The position numbers were made by a program, and so were the translations under genes. A DNA stretch of 64,000 nt from JAACFF01 sp963701435 (GTDB taxonomy: Bacteria; Chloroflexota; Anaerolineae; Promineifilales; Promineifilaceae). Shown piece by piece: positions 40,512-49,672 of the stretch. The notes beneath the pieces were generated by a model that searched no databases, was not told the DNA's origin, and saw only the letters and a program-made list of their open reading frames with translations. The DNA lies in the NCBI GenBank assembly GCA_963701435.1, contig CAVPAL010000007.1, forward strand, positions 744,001 to 808,000. The letters are read 5' to 3'. Position 1 is the first letter of the stretch. The number at the start of each line of letters is the position of its first letter.

Positions 40512-41908
40512 ACAGATCAACCTTCCACGCCCGTTCCCAACGCCTGCTGCGCCTGACGGCCGTTTTATTGGCAGCCTTTCTGCTGATGGGGGCTGCGCTT
40601 TTGTTTTGGAGCGTCTGGCGCGCGCCTGCCATTCTGGCGCGTGACGACAATCCGCGTCTGATCGAAGCGGAACGGCGCATCCAACGCGGCCAGATTCTCG
40701 ATCAACACGGCGCTATTCTGGCAACCAATGTTGGGCCGGCGGACAATTTGCGCCGTTTTTACCCGCTGCCCGCCGGCAGCCATGCAGTAGGTTTTTCCAG
40801 CCTGCAATATGGCACGGATGGCGCTGAAGAGGGTTTCGACGCCCACCTGCGCGGCGATTCAAATGATTATTGGGCTAATTTCTGGCGGCGGCAGCTTCAT
40901 TTGCCCCAGATCGGTCAGGATGTACGCCTCACATTAGATGCGGATTTGCAGGCAGCGGCGGTTGAGCTGTTAAACGGCCGTACTGGCGCGCTTTTGGTAT
41001 TGGAAACATGCCCAAACCAGGCCACCTGTACGCCCAAAATCCGCGCCATGACCAGCCAGCCCGGTTATGACGCCAACCGGATAGATGATCAGTTCGAACA
41101 ACTCGGCGTCGATCCCGGCGCGCCGCTGCTTAATCGCGCCGCGCAGGGCCAATACCAGCCTGGCCTGCTTTTACAACCGCTCATTCTTTCCGCAGCGCTC
41201 GATCAAGGTCTCATCACTTTAAACGATCCGGCGTCCGATCCAAATCGTGAGGTGCAGGTCGGTGACACACCGACCCGCTGCACCACACCGCCGCCCGATC
41301 CGGCCGTGTGGGCCGATGTGCTGCGCCACCAATGTCCCGGCCCCATGCAGGCGTTGGCGGACCGCTTGGGCAAAGCGGGTCTTGACAAAATTTTTAACGA
41401 TTTTGGGCTGTTGAATGATCCCCCGCTGCCCATCCGCACGCAAACAATTCGCGACGAACCGCTGGCTGACCCGCTGCTGGCCGGCATCGGGCAAGATAAT
41501 CTCACGGTGACGCCGCTGCAAATTGGGCTGGCAATGAGCGCGTTGGGTGGAAACGGCCGTATCGCGCCGCCACAACTTGCAACAGAAATCAGTCACTCTA
41601 AAGGCAAATGGCAGTCTTTTGATTATTGTAAAATGACCGCAGTAGATTGCGACCTGTATAATCAAAATACCAACATTTCTGCAAGCAGCGCGCGAGCAAT
41701 CCAAAATGTATTGGCGCAAAACGGTGAAGGCCATGAATTCAGCGCGCCGGTGCTTTCTGGACCACAAGGCAGCATTAACAGTTGGTATATCGGCTGGCTG
41801 ACGGACGCTGTGATTGTGATTGTTTTGGAAGGCAATGAAAATGTAGCTGAGGTAGAGGAAATTGGGAGGGAAGTTAGTTTGCTGGCGCAAAATCAACCAG
41901 CAAACTAA
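40508..41908 (+). CDS. Class B PBP-like protein without active-site motifs
   Basis: The 466-residue protein has an N-terminal membrane helix (LTAVLLAAFLLMGAALLFWSV). A PBP dimerisation-like region follows (IQRGQILDQHGAILATN, then VRLTLDADLQAAAVELL). A transpeptidase-like domain runs from about 200 to 460. Where class B PBPs have SXXK in a PPGSTFKP context, this reads QPGLLLQP (Leu220 to Gln223). Where they have KTGT, it reads GPQGSIN. The framework (NRAAQGQYQPG; VTPLQIGLAMSALGGNG; WYIGW) is kept. It is probably an inactive scaffold partner of the SEDS polymerase, with which it overlaps by 4 bp. Confidence 0.85.
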   Translation: MNRSTFHARSQRLLRLTAVLLAAFLLMGAALLFWSVWRAPAILARDDNPRLIEAERRIQRGQILDQHGAILATNVGPADNLRRFYPLPAGSHAVGFSSLQYGTDGAEEGFDAHLRGDSNDYWANFWRRQLHLPQIGQDVRLTLDADLQAAAVELLNGRTGALLVLETCPNQATCTPKIRAMTSQPGYDANRIDDQFEQLGVDPGAPLLNRAAQGQYQPGLLLQPLILSAALDQGLITLNDPASDPNREVQVGDTPTRCTTPPPDPAVWADVLRHQCPGPMQALADRLGKAGLDKIFNDFGLLNDPPLPIRTQTIRDEPLADPLLAGIGQDNLTVTPLQIGLAMSALGGNGRIAPPQLATEISHSKGKWQSFDYCKMTAVDCDLYNQNTNISASSARAIQNVLAQNGEGHEFSAPVLSGPQGSINSWYIGWLTDAVIVIVLEGNENVAEVEEIGREVSLLAQNQPAN

Positions 41909-41955
41909 CCAGGTATAAATTCTGCCAGTTCAAGACCTGGCCAGGATTTCAAACC

Positions 41956-42306
41956 TTATTCAAAATCAAATATCTGGCGCACTTCCACCACGCCATGTCG
42001 TGCGCCAGGGATTTTAGCAGCCCAATTAACGGCCTCTTCTACAGAGCCAGCCGAAATAAGATAGAAGCCGCCAAGCTGCTCCTTCGTTTCAGCAAAGGGT
42101 CCATCAGTCGCCACCGTATTGCCATCACGCACGCGCACGCTTTTGGCCGTCATCGTTGGCATCAAAGCCTCGCCGCCTAACTGAGCGCCGGCCGCGTTCA
42201 ATTCGGCCGTGTAGGCAAAATATTCGTCCATGTTGGCTTTTTGTTCTGCTTCACTCATTTTTGCGTCTTCAGCTTCACTCGTGTAAATCAATAATGCATA
42301 TTTCAT
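41956..42306 (-). CDS. YciI/DGPF family protein
   Basis: The 116-residue protein begins MKYALLIYTSEAEDAKMSEA and has the DGPF signature region (TVATDGPFAETKEQLGGFYLI). It ends in a ferredoxin-like half. It is encoded beside an ECF sigma factor with a C-terminal extension, the usual arrangement of ECF42 systems. There the sigma factor works without an anti-sigma protein and the YciI partner is conserved but of unknown biochemical role. The intervening 190 bases show no gene. Confidence 0.92.
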   Translation of the reverse strand: MKYALLIYTSEAEDAKMSEAEQKANMDEYFAYTAELNAAGAQLGGEALMPTMTAKSVRVRDGNTVATDGPFAETKEQLGGFYLISAGSVEEAVNWAAKIPGARHGVVEVRQIFDFE

Positions 42307-42498
42307 ATTTTATTCTCCCTTGTCAAAAAATTAGGTCATGACGCACATTTGTGCTTGCCCTTTTATAAACACGACGAACAGATGTTCTCAAGATCGACAT
42401 CTTTTAAAATCAAAGTGCAAATATAGTGTTCAAAATTACCCGCGTTATATTCTACCATAAGGCAAATTTCCATCGCGCCCCGGTTTATTTGTAGAAGC

Positions 42499-43761
42499 TT
42501 ACCGGCCCCGCATCTCTAACAGCCGTCTACTAAAAAATTGTCGTTCAACTTCATTTTGCGCCAATGCCAGCGCCTGGGTATAAGCTGTATGCGCCTGATC
42601 ATACCAGCCGGCGCGCCGCAGCAAATCGGCGCGCGCCGCATGGAAAGGCATATAGCTTTCCAAATCATGCTGCGTTTCCAGTTGATCCAAAAGCATCAAG
42701 CCCCGCAACGGCCCTTCTGACATGGCCGCCGCCACAGCGTGGTTCAAGGCGACAACCGGCGTGGGCGCATAATCCAACAGCCGTTCGTAAAGCAGCCTGA
42801 TTTGACGCCAATCTGTATCGGCTGCCGTCGGCGCTTCACAGTGCAGGGCGCTAATCGCAGCCTGAATCTGGTATGATCCGGGCTGCCGCATCAAGAGCGC
42901 CTGATCAAGCAGTTGCTGCCCTTTCGCAATCGCGGCCTGATCCCACAACGATCGATCCTGCTCTTCCAGTACAACCAATTCAGCCTCATTGCGCACGCGT
43001 GCATCTCGGCGCGCATGGTGCAGCAGCATCAGCGCCAGCAATCCCAATGCCTCCGGCGATTGTTCTAAGTCAGGCGCTTCTGCCAGCAGTTCAACCAGCA
43101 CCTGTCCCAGCAAAATCGCCTCCAGGCACAAATCACGCCGGATCAAGCTAACGCCGCTGCTGGCCGCATACCCTTCATTAAAAATGAGATAGATAACCGC
43201 CAGAACGGCGTCCAGTCTTTCCGGCAGCAGGTGGGCCGGCGGAATACGATAAGGGATACCGGCCAGTTTAATTTTACGCTTCGCCCGCACCAAACGCTGC
43301 GCCATTGTTTTTTCTGTTACCAGGAAGGCGCGTGCAATTTCGGCCGTTGACAGTCCACCCAACGTACGCAAAGTCAAGGCAACCTGTGCTTCCAGCGGCA
43401 GGGCTGGATGACAACAGGTGAAGATTAATTTAAGACGTTCGTCAGAAATCGGGTGCATTATCATCACGGTCTGGGGCTGGCGCTGAAGCTCACTCAGCAG
43501 GTGTAAATCCGCCTTTTTTTGCTCAAAATTGCTTTGGCGGCGCAGACGGTCGATGGCCCTGTTTTTGGCGGTTGTGGTCAGCCAGGCGCCCGGATTTTGC
43601 GGCGCGCCCTGCACCGGCCACTTTTCCAACGCTGTCAGCATCGCTTCCTGCAAAACATCTTCAGCCAGATCAAAATCACGCAGCGTATTGATCAGGCCCG
43701 CCAATACGCGCCCATACTCGGCTACAAATGTTTGTTCAATTGTCTGGTTGATAGAATCCAT
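42499..43761 (-). CDS. ECF42-type RNA polymerase sigma factor with DUF6596/TPR extension
   Basis: The 420-residue protein has sigma region 2 (FVAEYGRVLAGLINTLRDFDLAEDVLQEAMLTAL), then region 4 (LRTLGGLSTAEIARAFLVTEKTMAQRLVRAK). A helical C-terminal part of about 220 residues follows (YLIFNEGYAASSG, then TPVVALNHAVAAAMSEGP). That extension is needed for activity in characterised ECF42 sigma factors. The gene pairs with the YciI gene downstream. Confidence 0.94.
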   Translation of the reverse strand: MDSINQTIEQTFVAEYGRVLAGLINTLRDFDLAEDVLQEAMLTALEKWPVQGAPQNPGAWLTTTAKNRAIDRLRRQSNFEQKKADLHLLSELQRQPQTVMIMHPISDERLKLIFTCCHPALPLEAQVALTLRTLGGLSTAEIARAFLVTEKTMAQRLVRAKRKIKLAGIPYRIPPAHLLPERLDAVLAVIYLIFNEGYAASSGVSLIRRDLCLEAILLGQVLVELLAEAPDLEQSPEALGLLALMLLHHARRDARVRNEAELVVLEEQDRSLWDQAAIAKGQQLLDQALLMRQPGSYQIQAAISALHCEAPTAADTDWRQIRLLYERLLDYAPTPVVALNHAVAAAMSEGPLRGLMLLDQLETQHDLESYMPFHAARADLLRRAGWYDQAHTAYTQALALAQNEVERQFFSRRLLEMRGR

Positions 43762-43951
43762 TTCTTTTTGCGTTCTCTACTCCAACAACGAATTACCTGC
43801 CTGGATTTCGACAACAAAGTTGCCAGGATGGATGAAAATTCACAAAAAATGGACCCGTCTAAAAGATCGGGTCCTAACAACCGGGGAACAGTCCTGGCCC
43901 CAAACAGGGAAGTTTGAGGTCATACTATGTCCAAAATTCGTGAGATCGCGA

Positions 43952-44018
43952 GTTCGTAATAACGACAACGGCCGCCTGCGATTTTCTAACACCAGCTGCT
44001 AAAGCGGTTATTACGAAC
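43952..44018. repeat. 67-bp fold-back with 12-bp perfect arms
   Basis: GTTCGTAATAAC (43952-43963) pairs exactly with GTTATTACGAAC (44007-44018). Inner CCGC/GCGG can extend the pairing. Just upstream GGACCCG-10-CGGGTCC (43851-43874) forms a separate hairpin. The 280-base gap between the sigma-factor gene and the metalloprotease stop holds nothing else. It is possibly a small mobile or regulatory repeat, or the terminator of the protease gene. Confidence 0.6.
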
Positions 44019-44040
44019 CACGCCGCAATTTTTGTTCAGC

Positions 44041-45198
44041 CTACCACATCATGACCGCGGTTTCGCCCGTCGCATAGTTCAAATAGAGCCGAATGCGCAG
44101 GATGTAACGGCGGCCTTGATACAGGCGCACCCGAATACGTGAATTTAGATTAGTGCCGCTGTCATCATCGCCGGCCACAAACTTCAGATCGCCGTTTTGA
44201 TCTTCAAACAACACCATCACCGTGTCGGAACGGCCGAATGTCTGAATTGTGTAGGTGCGCGTAGCGGTTGGTTTGATGACCAGATTCTCCTGCTCGGCCG
44301 GGTCCAATTGAAGGGAATGAGAACGGAAGGGAACCAGTTCCGGGTACTGATCCTCATCCAACGGCGGATAAAAGAGACGTACCTGGGAAATATCCGCTTC
44401 CGACAGCCCCAAAGCGGGCGTGATGCCGGTATTCTTATACTGCTCAGGCTTGAGAATTAGCCCGGCGGGAATGCGATAATGCATAATTGAATTGGGGTCC
44501 CAATCCGAACCGCGCACTTCATCTTCGGACAGTTTACGTAAAATATTGTAAAAAGTCCGATCCGGAGGCCAGTTATTGGGCGGTCCGCCAAAATAACTGT
44601 ATACAGCCGGCTCGTTCCACACAATGCCCGCAAACGGGTTTTGGTGTTCGTGGGGAAAGCCCAACGTGTGGCCGATTTCATGCACTGGCGTATCAACGCC
44701 GCGCGGGTCCTGGGCCAGGTTCCAACCAAAGTTCATGGTGCGCTCTTGCTGACCGGGAATATCGATGACATCCCGGCCGACATAAGACCATGATCCGTCG
44801 CCTTGTACAAAACCAATACGCACTTCCGCCTCGCTCAGGTCGTTGATTTCTTGAAATTTGATGCCAATGCCAACATCTTCCCATACTTTGAATCCGGCGC
44901 GCACAATCTCTATTTGATTATTAGCGCCCGCAAAAGGGCCATCTTTAAAAAAATAGTAGCGTAGTGTCGTGCCGTTGACCCATTTTTTATTGATGACCTG
45001 TATCAGCCACGCCCGGTGCGGCGACACATCACTCGCAAACGTTCTTTCCGGCACCGCCGGCAGAGAACAAACCCAATCTGCCTCATCATATTCGGTACGG
45101 CCGATTGCGGGTTCTTCCTCATAATCAACCTTTTGTTCAATTATGTCAACGCGTTCTTCTAATTCTTCTAACTGCTTTTTCGTCGATTTTTTACTCAT
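44041..45198 (-). CDS. Astacin-like (M12A) zinc metalloprotease
   Basis: The 385-residue protein starts at ATG 45198 (MSKKSTKKQLEELEERVDII), behind GGAGG. After a short coiled coil the astacin-type catalytic domain follows (about 45-290). It carries the long zinc motif HEIGHTLGFPHEHQNP and a Met-turn SIMHYR. The C-terminal beta domain (about 295-385, YTIQTFGRSDTVMVLFEDQNG) resembles pre-peptidase C-terminal domains. No signal peptide is visible, which is unusual for astacins. Export may use another route, or the protein may act inside the cell. Confidence 0.88.
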   Translation of the reverse strand: MSKKSTKKQLEELEERVDIIEQKVDYEEEPAIGRTEYDEADWVCSLPAVPERTFASDVSPHRAWLIQVINKKWVNGTTLRYYFFKDGPFAGANNQIEIVRAGFKVWEDVGIGIKFQEINDLSEAEVRIGFVQGDGSWSYVGRDVIDIPGQQERTMNFGWNLAQDPRGVDTPVHEIGHTLGFPHEHQNPFAGIVWNEPAVYSYFGGPPNNWPPDRTFYNILRKLSEDEVRGSDWDPNSIMHYRIPAGLILKPEQYKNTGITPALGLSEADISQVRLFYPPLDEDQYPELVPFRSHSLQLDPAEQENLVIKPTATRTYTIQTFGRSDTVMVLFEDQNGDLKFVAGDDDSGTNLNSRIRVRLYQGRRYILRIRLYLNYATGETAVMMW

Positions 45199-45241
45199 TA
45201 TAAAACCTCCAAATCTAATAAAAAAATTTTGCCAACAAACT

Positions 45242-47095
45242 TTATGGATAAGGGTTATCAGAATCCGGGGAAGCGGTAAAGGGTACAAAGAGGGTATCGG
45301 TTGGTTCGAAAATGAACATCACTTCCGTTTGTACAGTATTGCTGCTTTCACCATTTACAAAAGCCTGGTTGGTAATCATGGATTTGAAATAAATGCTGAC
45401 ATCATCAACCAGCCAGCCGAAATAACCGTAGATCGTATCTGTCCCCAGGCGGAAACGAATTAAAACTTCCTCACCTGCATAAGCATTCAGGTCTACGATT
45501 GTTTCAATCCAATCATACGTAAAGCCGGTGAAAGCGGGGCGACCACCGATTGGATTGCTATAATCGTTTGATAGTGTGGTGTTATATCCATTTTGGAGCA
45601 TGTAATCGCCTAAATCTTCCCAGGTCAAGCCGGTATCGGTCGAGATTTCGACTACGCCGCCATCATAAAAATACTCGATGTCATACAGATGCCAAAAACT
45701 CAGGAATGTATCCTCGGGCAGCGGTTCCGGCACGGTCAACGTCAAATATTGGTCGCTCAATTCATAGGCATTGTAAGCCAGCCACGCTTTCAGACCGCTG
45801 TGACTGTAATAATCGGCGACAAACCAGTCATAGGCGCCCAGAGCGGGGTCATGCGAGGTTTGCCAGTGGGAAATATCTCCCTCAATATTGTCCTGGACCA
45901 GGATTTTCGAATAGGGCGCGTCTTCATTAACGCTGACGGCAAATTGTCTGGGGACGCTTTCACCTACGGGCAGGTCAATCCCGTCCCAATAGACAGCCCC
46001 ATCCTCCACAATACCGCCATCCGTAATTGAACCGGGTACAAGCGTAGAATTACTGGGAATGGTATCGCTCATAACCAGACCTGTAAGCGCTATGGAGCCC
46101 CAATTTTCCAGGTTGAGGGTGTAGAGGATTGTGTCGCCATGATCGGCCGTTTCACGTGAGGCTTCCTTGGTGATGCGCGCCGTGGGCGTTGTGATTGTTT
46201 CTTGAATCCAGTCACTGAAGTTTGAAACACGTGTGTAAACGCCCGGCAGACCCGGATTGGCGCAGCCATACCCCCAGCTTACGATACCGGCCTGCTGCCA
46301 GTTTTCGCTTTCCTCATCAAAAATAACCAGCGGGCCGCCGCTGTCGCCCTGGCAGGCGTCTTTACTGCCTTTGTAAAGATAACCGGCGCAGAGCATATTC
46401 TCGGTAAGGTGATCGTCTTCCCAGATGTAATAATCGAAGGATTCATCACAGGCTTCATTGGTCAAAATGGGCAACTGTACCTGATGCAGCGTTTCTGGAA
46501 AGTCGTAGCCGCCGGGATAGGGCTGAGCCAGGCGGTTGCCCCAACCGGTGACCATTGACATGACGCCGGAAAGCAACCCTGCATCGGCAGGAACCAGATC
46601 AACGGCGGCTACAGGCAGTTCACCTTCTGAAACCTCCATGTTGGCAGGTTCTTCTAACAAGATCAGAGCAATATCAGAATCATAAGTTGGCGCATTATAG
46701 TCGGGATGGATGATGATTCCTCGAATGGCCAGGCGCTGGTAGCCAGGTTCGGGATTAATCAAATCATGTACGCCGGCAACCAGGTCGATTTCGGTCGTAG
46801 AACGGCCGTCTACACAATGCGCCGCCGTCAAGACCCAATACGGATCGATCAAGGTACCGCCACAGTATTGCCCATCATACAAAGAGACAGAATCGGCATG
46901 CAGCAGCGCCACCTGCCACGGCCAGGCGCCCGGCTCAGCTTCTTCGCCCCCCACAATATCAGGTGTGTTAGGCTGCCCCTTGGGAGGAAAGCCGTCCTGC
47001 GCCAGGGCCGGCGGACTGCCCTGGACACCGAGCATTAACCAGGCAAAACAAATTGCAATCAAAACGGGAACGCAGAATAACAGTGCGCGTCTCAT
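45242..47095 (-). CDS. Secreted trypsin-like serine protease with DUF11 and MAM-like domains (copy 1)
   Basis: The 617-residue protein starts at ATG 47095, with GGAGGGTG 6-9 bp upstream. A signal peptide (LLFCVPVLIAICFAWLMLGV) and a short propeptide are followed by mature IVGGEEAEPGAWPWQVAL. The triad is intact: LTAAHC, SDIALI and CQGDSGGPLV. After the S1 domain comes a DUF11-type repeat (about 305-400), then a MAM- or immune-inhibitor-A-like domain (LSFWHLYD, VEISTDTGLTWEDLG, WLVDDVSIYF). Both are typical of extracellular proteins. It is a clear paralogue of the next gene upstream, with a terminator between the two. Confidence 0.93.
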   Translation of the reverse strand: MRRALLFCVPVLIAICFAWLMLGVQGSPPALAQDGFPPKGQPNTPDIVGGEEAEPGAWPWQVALLHADSVSLYDGQYCGGTLIDPYWVLTAAHCVDGRSTTEIDLVAGVHDLINPEPGYQRLAIRGIIIHPDYNAPTYDSDIALILLEEPANMEVSEGELPVAAVDLVPADAGLLSGVMSMVTGWGNRLAQPYPGGYDFPETLHQVQLPILTNEACDESFDYYIWEDDHLTENMLCAGYLYKGSKDACQGDSGGPLVIFDEESENWQQAGIVSWGYGCANPGLPGVYTRVSNFSDWIQETITTPTARITKEASRETADHGDTILYTLNLENWGSIALTGLVMSDTIPSNSTLVPGSITDGGIVEDGAVYWDGIDLPVGESVPRQFAVSVNEDAPYSKILVQDNIEGDISHWQTSHDPALGAYDWFVADYYSHSGLKAWLAYNAYELSDQYLTLTVPEPLPEDTFLSFWHLYDIEYFYDGGVVEISTDTGLTWEDLGDYMLQNGYNTTLSNDYSNPIGGRPAFTGFTYDWIETIVDLNAYAGEEVLIRFRLGTDTIYGYFGWLVDDVSIYFKSMITNQAFVNGESSNTVQTEVMFIFEPTDTLFVPFTASPDSDNPYP

Positions 47096-47252
47096 GGTAA
47101 ACACCCTCCATATTCAATTGGTGAATACTGCAAATCAATGCCAGCTTCGAAGAATATTAAGAAAAAACTTTGGACCCAAACTTTTTGCCGCGAGAACACG
47201 TCCGGCAGCATTGGAAACATCATACCATGAAACCTAACAAATTTGAAGAGGC

Positions 47253-47295
47253 AAAAAAGCCCCCATCTAACAATGCGCCAGATGAGGACTTTTTT
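47253..47295. terminator. Bidirectional intrinsic terminator between the two trypsin genes
   Basis: AAAAAAGC-CC-CATCT and AGATG-GG-CTTTTTT form a stem with A and T runs on both outer sides (47253-47295), so it can work in either direction. On the minus strand it follows the copy-2 gene and precedes copy 1. The two paralogues are thus likely transcribed separately. Confidence 0.75.
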
Positions 47296-47330
47296 ATGTT
47301 GCTCTATAGCAAATTATCGACGCCTATTTT

Positions 47331-49175
47331 TTATTGCGCCAGAACCAGAGGTAGATAAATTTTATACATATCTTGCGGGGCATCTCCTGTAATAGCAGTT
47401 AACACTATATTTGAGGGGAGTTCGCCTGCATAGGCTGTGTTTGAAACGACCGTTAACGACCCCACAAGCACATCATCCACATACCAACCGTTGGCGCCAA
47501 TAATACTATCAGTCGCTAACCGGAAACTGATAATCACATTTTCCCCTTCGTAGGCGCTCAAATCAACCAGCGTCTGAATATAGCCTTCACTGTTACCCGT
47601 AAAGGCATCAGACCCTGCCAATGGATTATCATAATTTGAATCGATCACGCCGTTGTATCCATTATAAAACATCTCGTCGCCAAGATTGCTCCAGCTTGCG
47701 CCGCCGTCGGTAGAAATCTCCACAATCCCGCCATCGTAGGTTGGCTCGGTATCATAATAGTGCCAGAAAGAGAGCACCGCGTCCGCAGGCAGCGCTCCGG
47801 GAACGCTCAAATCCAGATACTGGTCACTAATTACATCTACATTTTCAGCATACCAGGAATAATCTGGGCTGTACGGATTCGAATCAACAACTTCCCAATC
47901 GACATCGGCATAAGTTGTATCGTGAGAAACCGACCACGCATCCAGATCGCCTTCCATATCATCAAAGAAATTAATATCAGAAGTGGGGAAATCGGCGTCA
48001 ACAATAACCTGAAAACTCGCCTCAAAGACGCCGCCGCCAGCAATCATGACATTATCCCACGCAACTGTTCCACCGCTGAACGCACCGCCATTTGTGGCGG
48101 AGCCGGCTACATACTCTGTCCCGTCGGGAATCATGTCTGTAACAGTGATGCCAGTGGCTTCAGCGGTTCCGTCGTTGTAGAGGTAAATGTCGTAGGTAAT
48201 AACGCCACCTGGCGCCGCAAAGTCAGGACCATCTTTATATAAATCGAATACAGGGCTGTTAATTGTCTCATTTATCCAATCTGTGAATTGAGATACACGC
48301 GCATAAACCCCGGGCAAACCAGGGGCAGCGCAGCCTGTACCCCAGCTAACAACGCCGGCCTGCCACCACATCTCCTCAACCGTATCATAGACTACCAACG
48401 GCCCACCGCTGTCTCCCTGGCAGGAATCTTTACCGCCGGCTTCATAACCGGCGCAAAGCATATTGGCGGTAATCCAATCTCCCGGTCCATCATTGGCGTC
48501 ATAAAGTGCTTCACACTGCGCATTTGAAAGGATGGGTACTTCCACTTCTTGCAGTTGTGCAGGAAAATTTGAGCCGCCGGGAACAGGCTGGGCAATGGTG
48601 TTACCCCACCCCGTAACCGCAGACAAGACGTCGACTAAATCACCAACATCAGAGGGAACCAGGGGCGCAGGCTCAACATCCAGCCCGCCTGCCGTCGTAC
48701 CAAACTGGACAGGTTCGGCCAGGCGCAGCAGCGAAATATCATAATCAAATGTGGCAGGGTCCCAGCCGGGGTGAATAATAATATCCAGGACGCCAATTTG
48801 TTGGTATCCGGCTTCCGGCGTGACCAGGTTTTGGATGCCGGCGACAATATCAATTGATGAAGGCGCAGCCCCGTCGGTACAGTGAGCGGCCGTTAATACC
48901 CAATATTCATCAATGACCGAGCCGCCGCAAAACTGATTATTGTACAAATCTGTCGAACCGGCGTTTACCAACGCCACCTGCCACGGCCACTCTCCCGGGT
49001 CGGCGTCCTGCCCGCCCACAATTTGGGGATTTTCAGGCAAACGCGGATGGGGGCGAACTGCCTGCCCTCCCGGCTGTGCTGCGGCTGACTGCAAAAAAAC
49101 GATGAGCAACAAAAAACCTACTGTGAAAATTGTTGCAAGGCTCAAACGCCGGACAGAAAACATCAAACTTTTCAT
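47331..49175 (-). CDS. Secreted trypsin-like serine protease with DUF11 and MAM-like domains (copy 2)
   Basis: The 614-residue protein starts MKSLMFSVRRLSLATIFTVG behind GGAGGTTT. A signal peptide and short pro-region precede IVGGQDADPGEWPWQVALVN. The triad is complete: LTAAHC, YDISLL and CQGDSGGPLVV. DUF11-type repeat and MAM-like parts follow in the same order as in copy 1 (VEISTDGGASWSNLGDEMF, WYVDDVLVGS), ending in YKIYLPLVLAQ. The two genes are diverged tandem duplicates. The protein probably digests proteins outside the cell. Confidence 0.93.
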   Translation of the reverse strand: MKSLMFSVRRLSLATIFTVGFLLLIVFLQSAAAQPGGQAVRPHPRLPENPQIVGGQDADPGEWPWQVALVNAGSTDLYNNQFCGGSVIDEYWVLTAAHCTDGAAPSSIDIVAGIQNLVTPEAGYQQIGVLDIIIHPGWDPATFDYDISLLRLAEPVQFGTTAGGLDVEPAPLVPSDVGDLVDVLSAVTGWGNTIAQPVPGGSNFPAQLQEVEVPILSNAQCEALYDANDGPGDWITANMLCAGYEAGGKDSCQGDSGGPLVVYDTVEEMWWQAGVVSWGTGCAAPGLPGVYARVSQFTDWINETINSPVFDLYKDGPDFAAPGGVITYDIYLYNDGTAEATGITVTDMIPDGTEYVAGSATNGGAFSGGTVAWDNVMIAGGGVFEASFQVIVDADFPTSDINFFDDMEGDLDAWSVSHDTTYADVDWEVVDSNPYSPDYSWYAENVDVISDQYLDLSVPGALPADAVLSFWHYYDTEPTYDGGIVEISTDGGASWSNLGDEMFYNGYNGVIDSNYDNPLAGSDAFTGNSEGYIQTLVDLSAYEGENVIISFRLATDSIIGANGWYVDDVLVGSLTVVSNTAYAGELPSNIVLTAITGDAPQDMYKIYLPLVLAQ

Positions 49176-49672
49176 TTTGAAACCTCCACATTTTTATTTG
49201 GTCAAACTAATTTGGGATCTGATTTTGAAGTTAGGCAATCTTTATCATTTCATTTGTTGATGCGCCAGGTAATTCATAAAAAATTCTTTGAACAAAAACA
49301 GTAAACTTTCTGGGAATTACCTGATGCGATTTTGCAAATTGCCCTCCCTGGAAAATACAAAAGATGCCAATTTCCTATACGATAAAAAAACTGGTTGCAA
49401 CGGATGAAGCTATTTATCATACAATAGTGTACAGAGTAGCATATTACTAAACAATTTTCAATACCCAATTTAACAATTACCTGCTGCCAAACCCGCCCGG
49501 ATTATACCAACCATTCTTGATTCGTTTGAAGCCGGCATACTTAAGGGGTAATTGCTATGAGGTTAATGATATATGTCATATGCAGATGATGCATTTTGCC
49601 AGATGACAGGCGGCTATCAAACAGCTAAACTGAAGAAAGCTTATAATAGTTGTTTGAAAACCAGGAGCCGTC
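49176..49672. other. Intergenic region with one inverted repeat
   Basis: This gap of about 500 bases between the divergent trypsin and hydrolase genes contains no credible gene. CAGGTAATTC (49266-49275) and GAATTACCTG (49314-49323) are a perfect 10-bp inverted pair around 38 bases. Otherwise it is AT-rich, and I see no clear promoter motif with both boxes. Confidence 0.55.
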
